From Arthrobacter sp. NIO-1057 (lineage in GTDB: Bacteria; Actinomycetota; Actinomycetes; Actinomycetales; Micrococcaceae): a DNA stretch of 64,000 bases. The notes beneath the pieces are model-generated. The model was given only the letters and a program-made list of their open reading frames with translations. It was not told the origin of the DNA and searched no databases. A program made the position numbers and the translations under genes. The stretch is from the NCBI RefSeq assembly GCF_900094805.1, contig NZ_FMAT01000001.1, positions 186,001-250,000 of the forward strand. Direction: 5' to 3'. Each line of letters opens with the position of its first letter. Position 1 is the stretch's first letter. Below, in pieces: positions 25,236 to 33,770 of the stretch.

Positions 25236-26650
25236 GGCTCTTAAAAGTTAAGCGTGGTGCAGGATGCTCAGCACGGCCGTAGCCCCGCCGTATACAAGAG
25301 TATCCGCACCCGGTAATGAACATGATTCCGGTAGCCTCGACCAATACGTTTCAGGTTCTTCGCCGTCAGATTCGCCGCCTCACTCCTAGCGTTGGTCAAC
25401 CTCGTACGAACGAACACCAACAGTTCCCTTCGCCAAGCAGTGAGCGTGCGGAATAAGGACTTCGCTTCCACCATTTTCGTGGCCTTCACGGATTTCTCCA
25501 CCACCGCCCACCGAGATTGGAATTCATGGATATCCGTGGCATTCAACAACTGCCTGACGTGTTCTTTAATCCCGTAAATCACACCCAGTCCAGGATCGGA
25601 TTCCAGGATCAGCTTCAACCGTTCCACTTGCTTGATGGATAGGTTCTCCAGGTTGCAGGTCAATAATTTCCGATACTTATACGCCGGATCAGACACCCGG
25701 CCGCGACGGTCAAAGACTTCGTGGGACCTGCGTCGGCGCACCTGAGTAATCATCAGATTCGCACGCTGGATCACATGGAAATGATCCACGCTGATCTTCG
25801 CCCTCGGCAGATTCTCTCGCACCGCTTTACGAAACTCTGATGACATGTCGATAGCAACGTATTGGACGCGTTGACGCCAATACCTTGGCCTGGATTTCAA
25901 CCACTTCTTCACTGCTGCGCCGCGGCGTCCGTCCACGATATCCAGGATCTTCCCGGTATCCAGGTCCGTAAACACAATCGACCATGGCTCAATGCGAACG
26001 ACTTTTCCCCTCCGACCTCGGGCGTAGTGGACTTTGCGGAATCGGTGTTCATCGATGCCTAGTCGGCGGATGAACATGCGGTTCACGTCCCCGACGAGTT
26101 CACCAACACTGTTAAGTCGGGTCATGACCGTAGGCCAAGAAACCCCATGCGCCGCAGCGACCCGAGAAACAGCACGTAACTCACAACTCATCTCGTCCAC
26201 GAGTTGTTGGGAAAGTCGTGTGGTGATCCTGGCCCGGAAGGGTAGCTGTTCGGTGGTTTGCACGAAAGAACGCCGTGAGCAGCCAGTTTCTTGGCAGGCC
26301 ATCCGTCGTTTGCGCACCATGACTTGCAGGTCTGTGCCGCCTACTGGCACGTCTTTCACCCGGTGTATTGGCCTTGCCTGGATCCTAGTGGTGAGCACCC
26401 CGCAGGAAGGACAGGCCGCTTCGGTGGCGGCGGGCTCAACAAGTACCTGCCGTCCGACAGGTGCTTGGGTCACGGTGATGACGCGGTAGTCGGTGAGGTT
26501 CAACAGAATCGACGCAGGGTCGATTGACCCGGTATCCTTGATCACGGCTCGTAGTTCCTTGCAGATGAATAGTTTTAGTCGACATCCATCTTCGCAGAGG
26601 ACTGCGAGCCTTACTTATTTTGGGGTCACCACGCTAAAATTCGAAGAGCC
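25236..26650 (-). mobile_element. ISL3-family insertion sequence with 8-bp target duplication
   Basis: The ends are exact. GGCTCTTAAAAGTTAAGCG at 25236 matches the reverse complement of the right end (20 of 24 positions over the repeat, GGCTCTT and AGCGTGGTG fully conserved). The 8 bases GCTTTAGT occur directly before (25228-25235) and after (26651-26658), the target duplication length known for ISL3. Total length 1415 bases, normal for the family. The intact duplication points to a fairly recent single insertion. Confidence 0.93.
25268..26545 (-). CDS. ISL3-family transposase
   Basis: 425 residues, full length. The N-terminal zinc-binding motif (CPSCG near residue 41 and later CQETGC), a helix-turn-helix (VSRVAAAHGVSWPTV) and the DDE core are visible: LGIDEHRFRK, VQYVAIDMSSEFRKA, KISVDHFHVIQRAN and, near the C-terminus, TNARSEAANLTAKNLKRIGRG with the last acidic residue. 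It belongs to the IS204/IS1001/IS1096/IS1165 group and transposes its element with 8-bp duplications. The gene fills the element, which has intact ends, so it is probably active. Confidence 0.95.
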   Translation of the reverse strand: MIKDTGSIDPASILLNLTDYRVITVTQAPVGRQVLVEPAATEAACPSCGVLTTRIQARPIHRVKDVPVGGTDLQVMVRKRRMACQETGCSRRSFVQTTEQLPFRARITTRLSQQLVDEMSCELRAVSRVAAAHGVSWPTVMTRLNSVGELVGDVNRMFIRRLGIDEHRFRKVHYARGRRGKVVRIEPWSIVFTDLDTGKILDIVDGRRGAAVKKWLKSRPRYWRQRVQYVAIDMSSEFRKAVRENLPRAKISVDHFHVIQRANLMITQVRRRRSHEVFDRRGRVSDPAYKYRKLLTCNLENLSIKQVERLKLILESDPGLGVIYGIKEHVRQLLNATDIHEFQSRWAVVEKSVKATKMVEAKSLFRTLTAWRRELLVFVRTRLTNARSEAANLTAKNLKRIGRGYRNHVHYRVRILLYTAGLRPC

Positions 26651-26658
26651 GCTTTAGT

Positions 26659-26674
26659 TACCCACTAGCCGCAT
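26659..26674 (-). repeat. Right arm of the 16-bp inverted repeat flanking the IS cluster
   Basis: TACCCACTAGCCGCAT is the exact reverse complement of 21956-21971. It starts immediately after the right copy of the ISL3 target duplication, so ISL3 inserted 8 bases inside this repeat end. Confidence 0.6.
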
Positions 26675-26759
26675 CAAACAATCCATTTTACGTCTTCATA
26701 TGTTTTGGCGTAGCATGTGTGATATTGGTATTTTGATAATCAAAATAAACATTATAAAT

Positions 26760-28031
26760 TTACTCGGATATAGACTCTACTGAAATTGAATTAATACTAA
26801 TCCTCGTCTCATTTCTTACCCATTTGGTAACTGAAACCACGCCAATGCAAACGTTTGGGGGAAGCGTGACATCTATCACTGTTTTATTTTTTCCAGGTCT
26901 GGTCGATAAGTATCTAAACCAGCCAACTCGAGCATTTCCAGATCTTGAGATTGGTTGGTTCTCAAAATATTGATCTAACGTTTTAGGATCTATTCGCCGA
27001 CCGTCTTTGTTCACAAATATGAACTTGAGTAATGCGTTCCGGGGTACAGAATCTATACTGCAAGTCATTGTTACTGTAACTTTAACTCTACCGCCAACAC
27101 GCTTGGGTTTTAGACGAAGTCCAAGATGGTCGAGTTCGGTAGATTTCGTGATCATTTCTTCTCGCGTCGATTTTGGGGAACCGGCCGCTGTGATTTTATT
27201 CTCCAGAATAGGGAAAGAACTGAATAGTTCATCTAGGTCGTGAACTGCCGGATGACGATCCATATGACGTTTAAGTGCTTCGTTTAGTGATGATTCGTCA
27301 GTCTCTAGGAGACCTAGCGCAGTGTCTTGTTGTGTATGGCGGGTCCATAGGTAACCAAGTCTTCTGGAATCCAGAATGACTGGGTACTTGCGATCAGCTA
27401 AATTGTGGGCTGAGACGGGGAACTTACTAATTTCTCCGTTGCCGTTCATTTTGTGGATACTGGTATACCCGATACTTAACATCGGATGATAGGTTTTACG
27501 CGCGTTGTAAAACTGACCATCTTTATAGATTGCGGACACCCCCGTACCCAGACTTACTTGCATTCCAACGAATTCCTCCTTGACGTACGGGGAAATTTGG
27601 TCGAAATAATCAGCTGGCAAAATATCATCGTCATCCAAGCGATATATTCCGAATGGTTGTTGAGGGTGTTCTGAAGTGAGTAATAGATCAGGAGCTATTT
27701 GCTCGGCTGTTTTCCAGCCTGTTCCTAATCGTTGTTTATTGAGCTGAATGAATTCGTACTTATCCGAAGCATCTATTAGGAGTTGCTCGTATTTTCGGGG
27801 TAGCAGTTCCGAATAGGAAAGCAAGTGTACAATTTGATGGTTTTTCGCTGCTAATGCAAGCTGTGGTAGCGAAAAATTAATCAGAATATCTATTCTCGGA
27901 TCCAGTCTTAATCCTGAAAAAAGATATGCTCTATACTCTTCCTCGCTTCTGAACTTTGATCCATTGGTGGCACGCCATGCTCCCGAAGTTGGTGTGTAAA
28001 CACTGAATTTTGTATGTCCGATGAAAAGCAT
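26760..28031 (-). CDS. Glycosyltransferase-like protein, resembling putative rhamnosyltransferases
   Basis: 423 residues. The N-terminal 280 residues resemble the putative rhamnosyl transferase family: LFIGHTKFSVYTP at the start, DPRIDILINFSLPQL, and the acidic motif GIYRLDDDDILPADYFDQI (about 128-146), expected to bind the metal and nucleotide sugar; YLWTRHTQQDTAL follows. The last 130 residues form an unrelated beta-rich domain. It would add a deoxyhexose or similar sugar in the cytoplasm; the specificity is unsure. ATG with GGGAG upstream. It stands alone between IS sequences and is strongly A+T-rich, which suggests lateral origin. Confidence 0.6.
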   Translation of the reverse strand: MLFIGHTKFSVYTPTSGAWRATNGSKFRSEEEYRAYLFSGLRLDPRIDILINFSLPQLALAAKNHQIVHLLSYSELLPRKYEQLLIDASDKYEFIQLNKQRLGTGWKTAEQIAPDLLLTSEHPQQPFGIYRLDDDDILPADYFDQISPYVKEEFVGMQVSLGTGVSAIYKDGQFYNARKTYHPMLSIGYTSIHKMNGNGEISKFPVSAHNLADRKYPVILDSRRLGYLWTRHTQQDTALGLLETDESSLNEALKRHMDRHPAVHDLDELFSSFPILENKITAAGSPKSTREEMITKSTELDHLGLRLKPKRVGGRVKVTVTMTCSIDSVPRNALLKFIFVNKDGRRIDPKTLDQYFENQPISRSGNARVGWFRYLSTRPGKNKTVIDVTLPPNVCIGVVSVTKWVRNETRISINSISVESISE

Positions 28032-28861
28032 GGTACTCCCATATTCCTAAGGTGTTTTATCTATCGCGAGAGTCTAGTTTGCTGATGCTAGTTACAGTCT
28101 AACTAATTATGTATTCAATTCAAAAAATCGATGTTTAATAAATGATGGTCAAGGCAGCACGGTAATTGTTCTGAATCAGGTGTCTTTGATAAGGTAACGA
28201 ATGTGGCGGTCATATGTGAAAATATAAGTTCCCCGGAGAAGCCGCTTCATGTATAGATGCATACAGGCTTTTCTGATACCAAGCTATGCTATAGGCCGAC
28301 AATTAGTGATTACGGAATCATCAAACATGCAAATTTCCTTTCGGTCAAAAGGCCGCCGATGTACATTGGATACGTATGATGACTGTTTTCCAGCTTTGTC
28401 TTCAGTGGCGTTTTCCCTAGATCTAAAACGCAATTTTATGGAGATCCGTGTCAGCGTTATCAGCCTCCAGATGTACTTGCACAAACGGCGCGAGCCATTC
28501 ATTGTGTCGTACTGCGCATCTTACACCTCGATGTTAACAACTTGACCACCACATTGGCGGGCTTGGCCTACAACCCCGTCTTCCTGACGCTTAACGGTGA
28601 GACAATTTTGTTACTTTCTGTCTGTCCTGATAGTGCGATTCTCAAGGTACATTACCTAACCACGATGACTCATCTAAGCTTTTCGCACAATTAACCTGCG
28701 ACACATTTCTCATGTCTCGCTGACGCCAATATTTTGATCACCACTGATTTAGTGAGGACTGTCAATTATGCGAAACAGATAGGGAGACCGTATCGAAAGT
28801 TACACAACTATAGCTTTCAGGGACACGTGTGTGTAAAAAATCAAGTGCCGTGATCGTCGGG
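28032..28861. other. Gene-poor A+T-rich stretch
   Basis: About 830 bases without a supported gene. Short frames on both strands (28249-28545 and 28284-28502) overlap each other and match no family I know, and a further frame without a start codon runs about 28455-28692. This is probably decayed DNA between mobile elements. No tRNA or clear terminator was seen. Confidence 0.4.
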
Positions 28862-29008
28862 TTACCGGAAGAGTGAACCAGCGAGGAACGGTCTGCGACG
28901 GCGTTCGATTTCTCTATAGCCGAGTCCTTCCTTTGTTCGCAGCTCAGCGCGGACCTCGGTTTTTTCGTCCCCTCTGATCCGGACTTCGACGACGACGCCT
29001 AGAGCCAT
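28862..29008 (-). pseudogene. Short G+C-rich coding remnant (48 codons)
   Basis: On the minus strand an ATG at 29008 opens 48 codons ending at 28862, with charged, regular-looking protein (VVVEVRIRGDEKTEV, then LRTKEGLGYREIERRRR). The stretch is much richer in G+C than the bases to its left and has actinobacterial third-position usage. A stop lies nine codons upstream of the ATG and no ribosome binding site is clear. It is most likely the tail of a lost gene or transposase; the family was not identified. Confidence 0.25.
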
Positions 29009-29280
29009 CTTCGGCTGACGGTGGGGTCCTCAGAGTCATGATAGTTCCCACCCCACGTCGGCGTGACTCATGACTACTTCCTCTTCACGTCCGTGGAGCA
29101 AATGTCGCTGGCTCGTTCGCCGTGGTTGGTCGCACTAATCCAGCCACTTGATATGGCTCCATAGAACTACGTCCTCACCCTGACTGGGCGCATGACTGAC
29201 TTAAGAACCGCCTGCCAAGTAGTCCAATCGGACCGATAGCAAGCTAAAGGCCACCCACCGCGGAAGGAACCGAAACCGTC

Positions 29281-30366
29281 ATGACCAACGTTGCAGAATA
29301 ATACGATTACTTCATTGGAATCGATACCAGCGCGTGAACCACGTCTATACGAACATTAAAACGCTAACCTGCGGCAGGGAAGCGCGCCAAACCTGTCCCG
29401 TTAATACTCCAGAGATGAAAAGGGCCGTCGCCGAGAATCAGGACAATGCTCAGGTGCAAGTGCATACCCGCAGTCAAAGGAACCGGCCCCAACGGGGCGA
29501 CGATCACTCACGCCCTGAGCGATCACTAGGTAGAAGTCGTCGAGGCGAAACCGCCGAGGAGGAAAGACCAAGCCTGCTGAAGAAAATTTGACAAAATCGT
29601 CGTTACCGCGGCGGCCATGAGCCTGTAACCAAAAGTTATCACCAAGCTTTCGCAACCACGTGATGAAGTCCCCAGAGCGGTGTTGAACCTCCTCTGGGTC
29701 CTCCGCGCACGGATCGATACCCACCGAACCGGGACCCCAACATGCTCGCAGCCCTAGTACGCACCCATGACCACAAAATCGATGCCCGTAAGCCTTTGAA
29801 CGCCCGTAAGATCCAGCAGATCAGCGGGTGGAGAGAGCATGATGCCGTCATGATCCAGCAGATCAGCGGGTGGAGAGAGCATGATGCCGTCATGATCCAG
29901 CAACAGGCGCCCGGGACGAAGCGAAATTCTTGGCGACTAGTATCATGGCCACAAAGCAAATGCTGAAGGAGAGCAATCGAACGGTGGCTGCGCTCAATGA
30001 GTAACTGGCTCCAGAACTGCAACAATTCTTTGGCCTGCAACCTGTGAACAGGGCCTGGATCCATGTGTCACATTCCTTCCACGGGCATATTCATTCAATA
30101 GTTATGATTGTCCCACTGGCCGGCGTTTCTTCGTTACAGGCATGCTATGGAAACCTCGAATGTCACCTTGATGAGCGTCGGGGAGACCGGCAGCTGAACA
30201 AGGCGCTGGAATTTCTCGCACAGACGAGGATGGAACATGATTAAGCGCCTAAACACTATGTTGAGAAACATACGGCCGAAGGATCGAGTCCGAAAGAAAT
30301 CAAACGGATTCTCAAGCGGTACGGCGTTCGGAGCCTCTCTCGTCAATTGCAGGTGATGATGGTTTG
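29281..30366 (+). pseudogene. Broken IS110-family transposase
   Basis: Aligned with the intact transposase it starts ATGACCAACGTTGCAG and hits stop codons within 20 codons (after GTTGCAGAA, and after GCGCG at 29330). It then continues in changing frames: EARQTCPVNTPEMKRAV, NARKIQQISGWREHD, RGDRQLNKALEFLAQTRMEHD, RVRKKSNGFSSGT-like tail. Several frameshifts and stops plus a 42-base internal duplication make it inactive. It cannot supply transposase, but its ends might still be recognised. Confidence 0.85.
29810..29902 (+). repeat. Tandem duplication, 42-bp unit, 2.2 copies
   Basis: Units 29810-29851 and 29852-29893 are identical, followed by 9 bases of a third. In the old transposase frame the unit encodes IQQISGWREHDAVM twice; the intact copy at 22.8 kb has this segment once, so the duplication arose in the decaying copy. 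Confidence 0.85.
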
Positions 30367-30475
30367 ATAAAGGTGATAAAAGGTCGCTAAAGCCTAGGGG
30401 CTACCAAGTCTAAACAATATGTCGTTGCAGGGTATCCCAACCTCTGGATTGCGCGGCATCAACGTGCTCCCAAAT

Positions 30476-31777
30476 CTATGATTCTTTATGGTTCGCAATT
30501 ACTCTCGTTATGTAACCATGCAATAGTGTGCGGTACTTATGGCCGATTTCAGAGTGTGGTACACCGTTGAGGACTTTAAGGTTGACACCATGACCGTGAT
30601 CGCTGGAAAATTCTACAAATGGGACTGCGTGATTTTTATAGTGATGGTCAGCATTACCAACGATAACCGTAGTTTTTGGAAACATAGTCGCCTTGCCGAC
30701 ATGTTCGAATAGAACAGAGTCTAGACGCTCAACATCTTGATCTGAAGTACCGCCAGTGATCAGTTCTAATACATTTGGATGTGGTTTACGAACGAACGTG
30801 CCAATTTTTGTTTGTGGTGCACCCACATACACATGACCGACACCAGCCGAAATTCCGTGAAGCAATGCTGCGGTCCCACCTTTGGACGAACCGAACAATA
30901 TCATATTTTTCATTGGAACTCCGAGGGTTTCTGAGAGACCTCTCAATAGCGATTGAACGGAACGGTAGATTCCCAACGATCCATGGTCTGCATAATAGTA
31001 GGCCCCTTGATCGCCAAAATCATCCAGAATAAAAACGGTATTAGCATCGATGTTTTCTAAAGATGCTTTGTAGTTGTATGTAAAATCACCGAGAGGTCGC
31101 ATGGCAGCGAACCCAACCAGCAAATACTTTGATCCAACTGGATGATTTGTAGTTTTTAGTAGGTAATTCAACCCGACGTCTGCCTGATACTGACTCCAGG
31201 CTTCACTACCGCCAATCAAATTACGATTCGTGTATTTGAAGTTTTCAAAATTAATCTCTGTATTTATGAAACCGTTGTTTGATTCCACTGTGACTAGAAG
31301 AAACTGATTCTGTGCCGTAGCCCTCTCCAGATTGCCACAAGACTGACGTCCGTTATCAACGTGAAGCCTGATCGGCGAGTTCGACTTTATGTATAGATCA
31401 GCCACCTTTTCGTTGCCAAGTAAAAATTCGAATCCGTGCCCATGCTTTATTACGGAGTAAACCGCCGGAATCACCCACACAAATTCTGCTTCCTGGCTTT
31501 GGTCGCTACCTACCTGGAATACGTCGGTCACCTGAAAGTGAGCTTCAGTGGAATTTATTGTGCGTGTATGCGTACTTCCATCTGGTGCGAAACCATCGCA
31601 AGGATTGATCGTAGGGTCTGAATGTTTCGTAAAGTTTAGATGAGTAACTACTCTGAGTTGTTGAACATCGTTTGTCGTTTCCGTGATTTTGTCAGGGTCA
31701 TTCCTCCTATTACCACTGACTCGTCGGACGGTAAGCTTTCTGAGCAGCACTTTGGCCGTTTTCAGCGAGAGTTCCAT
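30476..31777 (-). CDS. XcbB/CpsF-like capsule protein with alpha/beta hydrolase fold
   Basis: 433 residues. The C-terminal half has an alpha/beta-hydrolase nucleophile elbow MILFGSSKGGTAALLHGI (Ser in GSSKG), an earlier VFILDDFGDQGAYYY segment, and HHYKNHAVPF plus GVPHSEIGHKY near the end with candidate catalytic His. The pattern resembles the XcbB/CpsF family of capsular polysaccharide proteins; the assignment is by recollection of motifs. The N-terminal 150 residues are beta-rich. It may act on the glycan or its acyl groups. The ATG at 31777 (MELSLKTAK) is preferred: AAAGGA lies 7 bases upstream, while the longer frame has none. Divergent from the next operon. Confidence 0.6.
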   Translation of the reverse strand: MELSLKTAKVLLRKLTVRRVSGNRRNDPDKITETTNDVQQLRVVTHLNFTKHSDPTINPCDGFAPDGSTHTRTINSTEAHFQVTDVFQVGSDQSQEAEFVWVIPAVYSVIKHGHGFEFLLGNEKVADLYIKSNSPIRLHVDNGRQSCGNLERATAQNQFLLVTVESNNGFINTEINFENFKYTNRNLIGGSEAWSQYQADVGLNYLLKTTNHPVGSKYLLVGFAAMRPLGDFTYNYKASLENIDANTVFILDDFGDQGAYYYADHGSLGIYRSVQSLLRGLSETLGVPMKNMILFGSSKGGTAALLHGISAGVGHVYVGAPQTKIGTFVRKPHPNVLELITGGTSDQDVERLDSVLFEHVGKATMFPKTTVIVGNADHHYKNHAVPFVEFSSDHGHGVNLKVLNGVPHSEIGHKYRTLLHGYITRVIANHKES

Positions 31778-31905
31778 GTGAAGGTCCTTTGATTGTGATA
31801 ACCATGGAGAGTACATATTTGGTGAAAATTCCTAGAATTTCAGCAACTGTATTTCTAGTTGGGCTGATGCCGAAACATGTCCAATAGCATTGCTAGACTA
31901 GTCAT

Positions 31906-32643
31906 ATGCCTTTAGATTTTCCAAAGACCGCGATGATATATGGATCATGCGTTTCGCGTGATCTTGTCCGAATTGACTCTAATCGATTTGCCGCTGGTCA
32001 CTACACTGCACGTCAGTCTTGGATAAGTGGACTGTCGACACCAAGCCGTCCTCCTGAGATTAATTTGGCATCAGCGTTTCAGAAGCGAATGGTTGAAGAC
32101 GATTTCCGTTCGTCGGTTAGAACCGTCATGACGAGTACAAGGCCCGAACGAAGCGAGCTGATCCTCTTGGACCTCATTGATGAACGAGTGGGTGTCTTCG
32201 AATATGAGGAGGGGTACATAACATATTCAAACGAGCTCAAAAAAAGTAGATTGTTAGGGCAACCTAAAAGTGACAAACTGATTGCGTTCGGTAGCGATCG
32301 GCATTTTGATCTTTGGTCTGAAGCCGCCACTGATTTTCGCAATTTACTGGCACCACACTTGCACAAAGTGCGAATAATTGCAGCGAAGTTTGCTGAAACC
32401 ATGATTGATGGATCTAAGCTTAAGCCATTCAGGGATATTGAAGCGCTGGATTGGAACCGACTCTACGAACGGTACTACAGCTACGCCCAAGAACTCGGTT
32501 TTTGTCTCATAGAACACGAACCAAAACTTGCAGTGTCCACTCCTGATCATAAGTGGGGAGCTACCCCATTTCATTATGTTGACGATGCTTATATTGACTT
32601 TGGTAACAAGATTCTAACTTCTATATATTCTGAAATTAGATAA
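31906..32643 (+). CDS. DUF6270-like protein (SGNH-type fold)
   Basis: 245 residues. MIYGSCVSRDLVR near the N-terminus is the GSC-x-SRD signature of this domain family, often found in polysaccharide loci; LILLDLIDERVGV and the C-terminal PDHKWGATPFHYVDD (D..H-like) complete it. The fold is probably related to SGNH esterases, with Ser15 of GSCVS as a candidate nucleophile, so acyl transfer or de-acylation of the polymer is possible. No signal peptide. No ribosome binding site precedes the ATG; TAGACT at 31894-31899 could be a -10 box placing the transcript start at the ATG. First gene of a five-gene operon. Confidence 0.6.
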   Translation: MPLDFPKTAMIYGSCVSRDLVRIDSNRFAAGHYTARQSWISGLSTPSRPPEINLASAFQKRMVEDDFRSSVRTVMTSTRPERSELILLDLIDERVGVFEYEEGYITYSNELKKSRLLGQPKSDKLIAFGSDRHFDLWSEAATDFRNLLAPHLHKVRIIAAKFAETMIDGSKLKPFRDIEALDWNRLYERYYSYAQELGFCLIEHEPKLAVSTPDHKWGATPFHYVDDAYIDFGNKILTSIYSEIR

Positions 32644-32662
32644 TACAGTTTGAGGGAACATA

Positions 32663-33655
32663 ATGACTTTCGTTGATGCAAAAATCAAAAACGTTTTTCA
32701 ACTACACGCAAGGATTAATGAAAACGCTTCCCTTTACGCTTTCTATTTATATAAAGGTAAAGAAATAATAGAAAAAATTGGTTATTCAAAGTCTTCGCAA
32801 CACGTTTTTAATCTTACGGAGGTTGGGAGTTACTTCGTTAAAGGTTTCAGACGTTCCGATTCAGAGGGTGCGGTATCGGCTATTTCTAGTCGCGTCCAAT
32901 TCACTGGCGTTCCTGACCTACCAAAACCTCGAGCGAAAAAGCCAATTTATTTTTTTGGAGTTTCAAAAGTTACGGGGTTTGCAATTGAATCCATGCGACG
33001 TAATTGGAAGATAGATGGTGTGATTGATCCTTCTAGTCGTTTCGTCGGTGAAGAATTCTTTGATGTGCCCATTATTGATGCTTCGAGTGTCCCACAAGGC
33101 GCGCGGATCATAGCCCACGAAAATTATGCTGGACAGAGAGATGATCTCGAATTTTTCGCACTGCGACAAGGGGTTCAAGACGTTCTTACCGAAGAACTGG
33201 ACCGTAGGGGCATAATCGATTTGTACCAACTTTCGCGTACAGCGTATCTCGAAGGTTTACTAGAAGGGGCACGATATTTGCATGGATTTATTAGGCTAAA
33301 ATTCAATGCTCGTGTTCCGTATACTGCTGTTATTGGCGAAGGGACAAAACTTTCGTTGTCTGGTCTTGGCACCGCGATTCATCCGGATTCGATAATTGGT
33401 AAGAATTGTGTGATTGGTCAAAATGTGACCCTCGGAGGTCGCGCTGGTAAGACCCATCCACCAATAATAGGTGACAACGTTTTTATCGCACCCGGTGCAA
33501 AGTGCCTAGGCGGTAAGATTGGAAACAATGTTGTCGTCGGTGCTAATGCTGTCGTTTTAAATGACGTGCCCGATAATTGTGTCGTCGCAGGTGTCCCAGC
33601 CAAAATAATTAGCACAGATATTGGTTCATATACGGCTTACACTAGGCGCCGTTGA
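32663..33655 (+). CDS. Hexapeptide-repeat acetyltransferase with N-terminal extensions
   Basis: 330 residues. The C-terminal 110 residues form a left-handed beta-helix acyltransferase like serine or sugar O-acetyltransferases: [65 protein letters not shown]. Residues about 90-175 resemble the sugar-binding Rossmann part of PglD-type enzymes ([24 protein letters not shown]). The first 85 residues form a small beta domain. The likely function is acetylation of a nucleotide sugar or polymer sugar from acetyl-CoA. ATG with TGAGGGA 7 bases upstream, 19 bases after the DUF6270-like gene. Confidence 0.75.
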   Translation: MTFVDAKIKNVFQLHARINENASLYAFYLYKGKEIIEKIGYSKSSQHVFNLTEVGSYFVKGFRRSDSEGAVSAISSRVQFTGVPDLPKPRAKKPIYFFGVSKVTGFAIESMRRNWKIDGVIDPSSRFVGEEFFDVPIIDASSVPQGARIIAHENYAGQRDDLEFFALRQGVQDVLTEELDRRGIIDLYQLSRTAYLEGLLEGARYLHGFIRLKFNARVPYTAVIGEGTKLSLSGLGTAIHPDSIIGKNCVIGQNVTLGGRAGKTHPPIIGDNVFIAPGAKCLGGKIGNNVVVGANAVVLNDVPDNCVVAGVPAKIISTDIGSYTAYTRRR

Positions 33656-33770
33656 GAACATTTTAATTTCCGTGCAGGAACAGGGCCATTCGAAGGCACG
33701 CCAGTAATTGGTGTTGGCTTACTTCTTTTTGGGCCTTCTGCACCAAGCAAGATTAAAGAGCGTTGTATAC

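Larger units (their letters stand above)
29045..30388 (+). mobile_element. Decayed IS110-family element, relative of the copy at 22040
   Basis: Same layout and orientation as the intact copy. The upstream part matches (CACTTGATATGGCT, CCGCCTGCCAAGTA, GAAACCGTCATGACC), as does the segment after the gene (TTGCAGGTGATGATGG then TTTGATAAAGGTGATAAAAGG). The bounds are approximate. The two copies are diverged, so this is an older insertion of a related element rather than a recent duplicate. With the intact copy it forms a direct repeat around the glycosyltransferase at 26760. Confidence 0.75.

Noticed and set aside
28249-28545. Possible 98-residue gene
   Set aside because: Overlaps a frame on the other strand, lacks a ribosome binding site and resembles no protein family.
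29810-29902. Short direct repeats as a CRISPR array
   Set aside because: Only two full copies, no spacers between them, and they lie inside a broken transposase as a tandem duplication.
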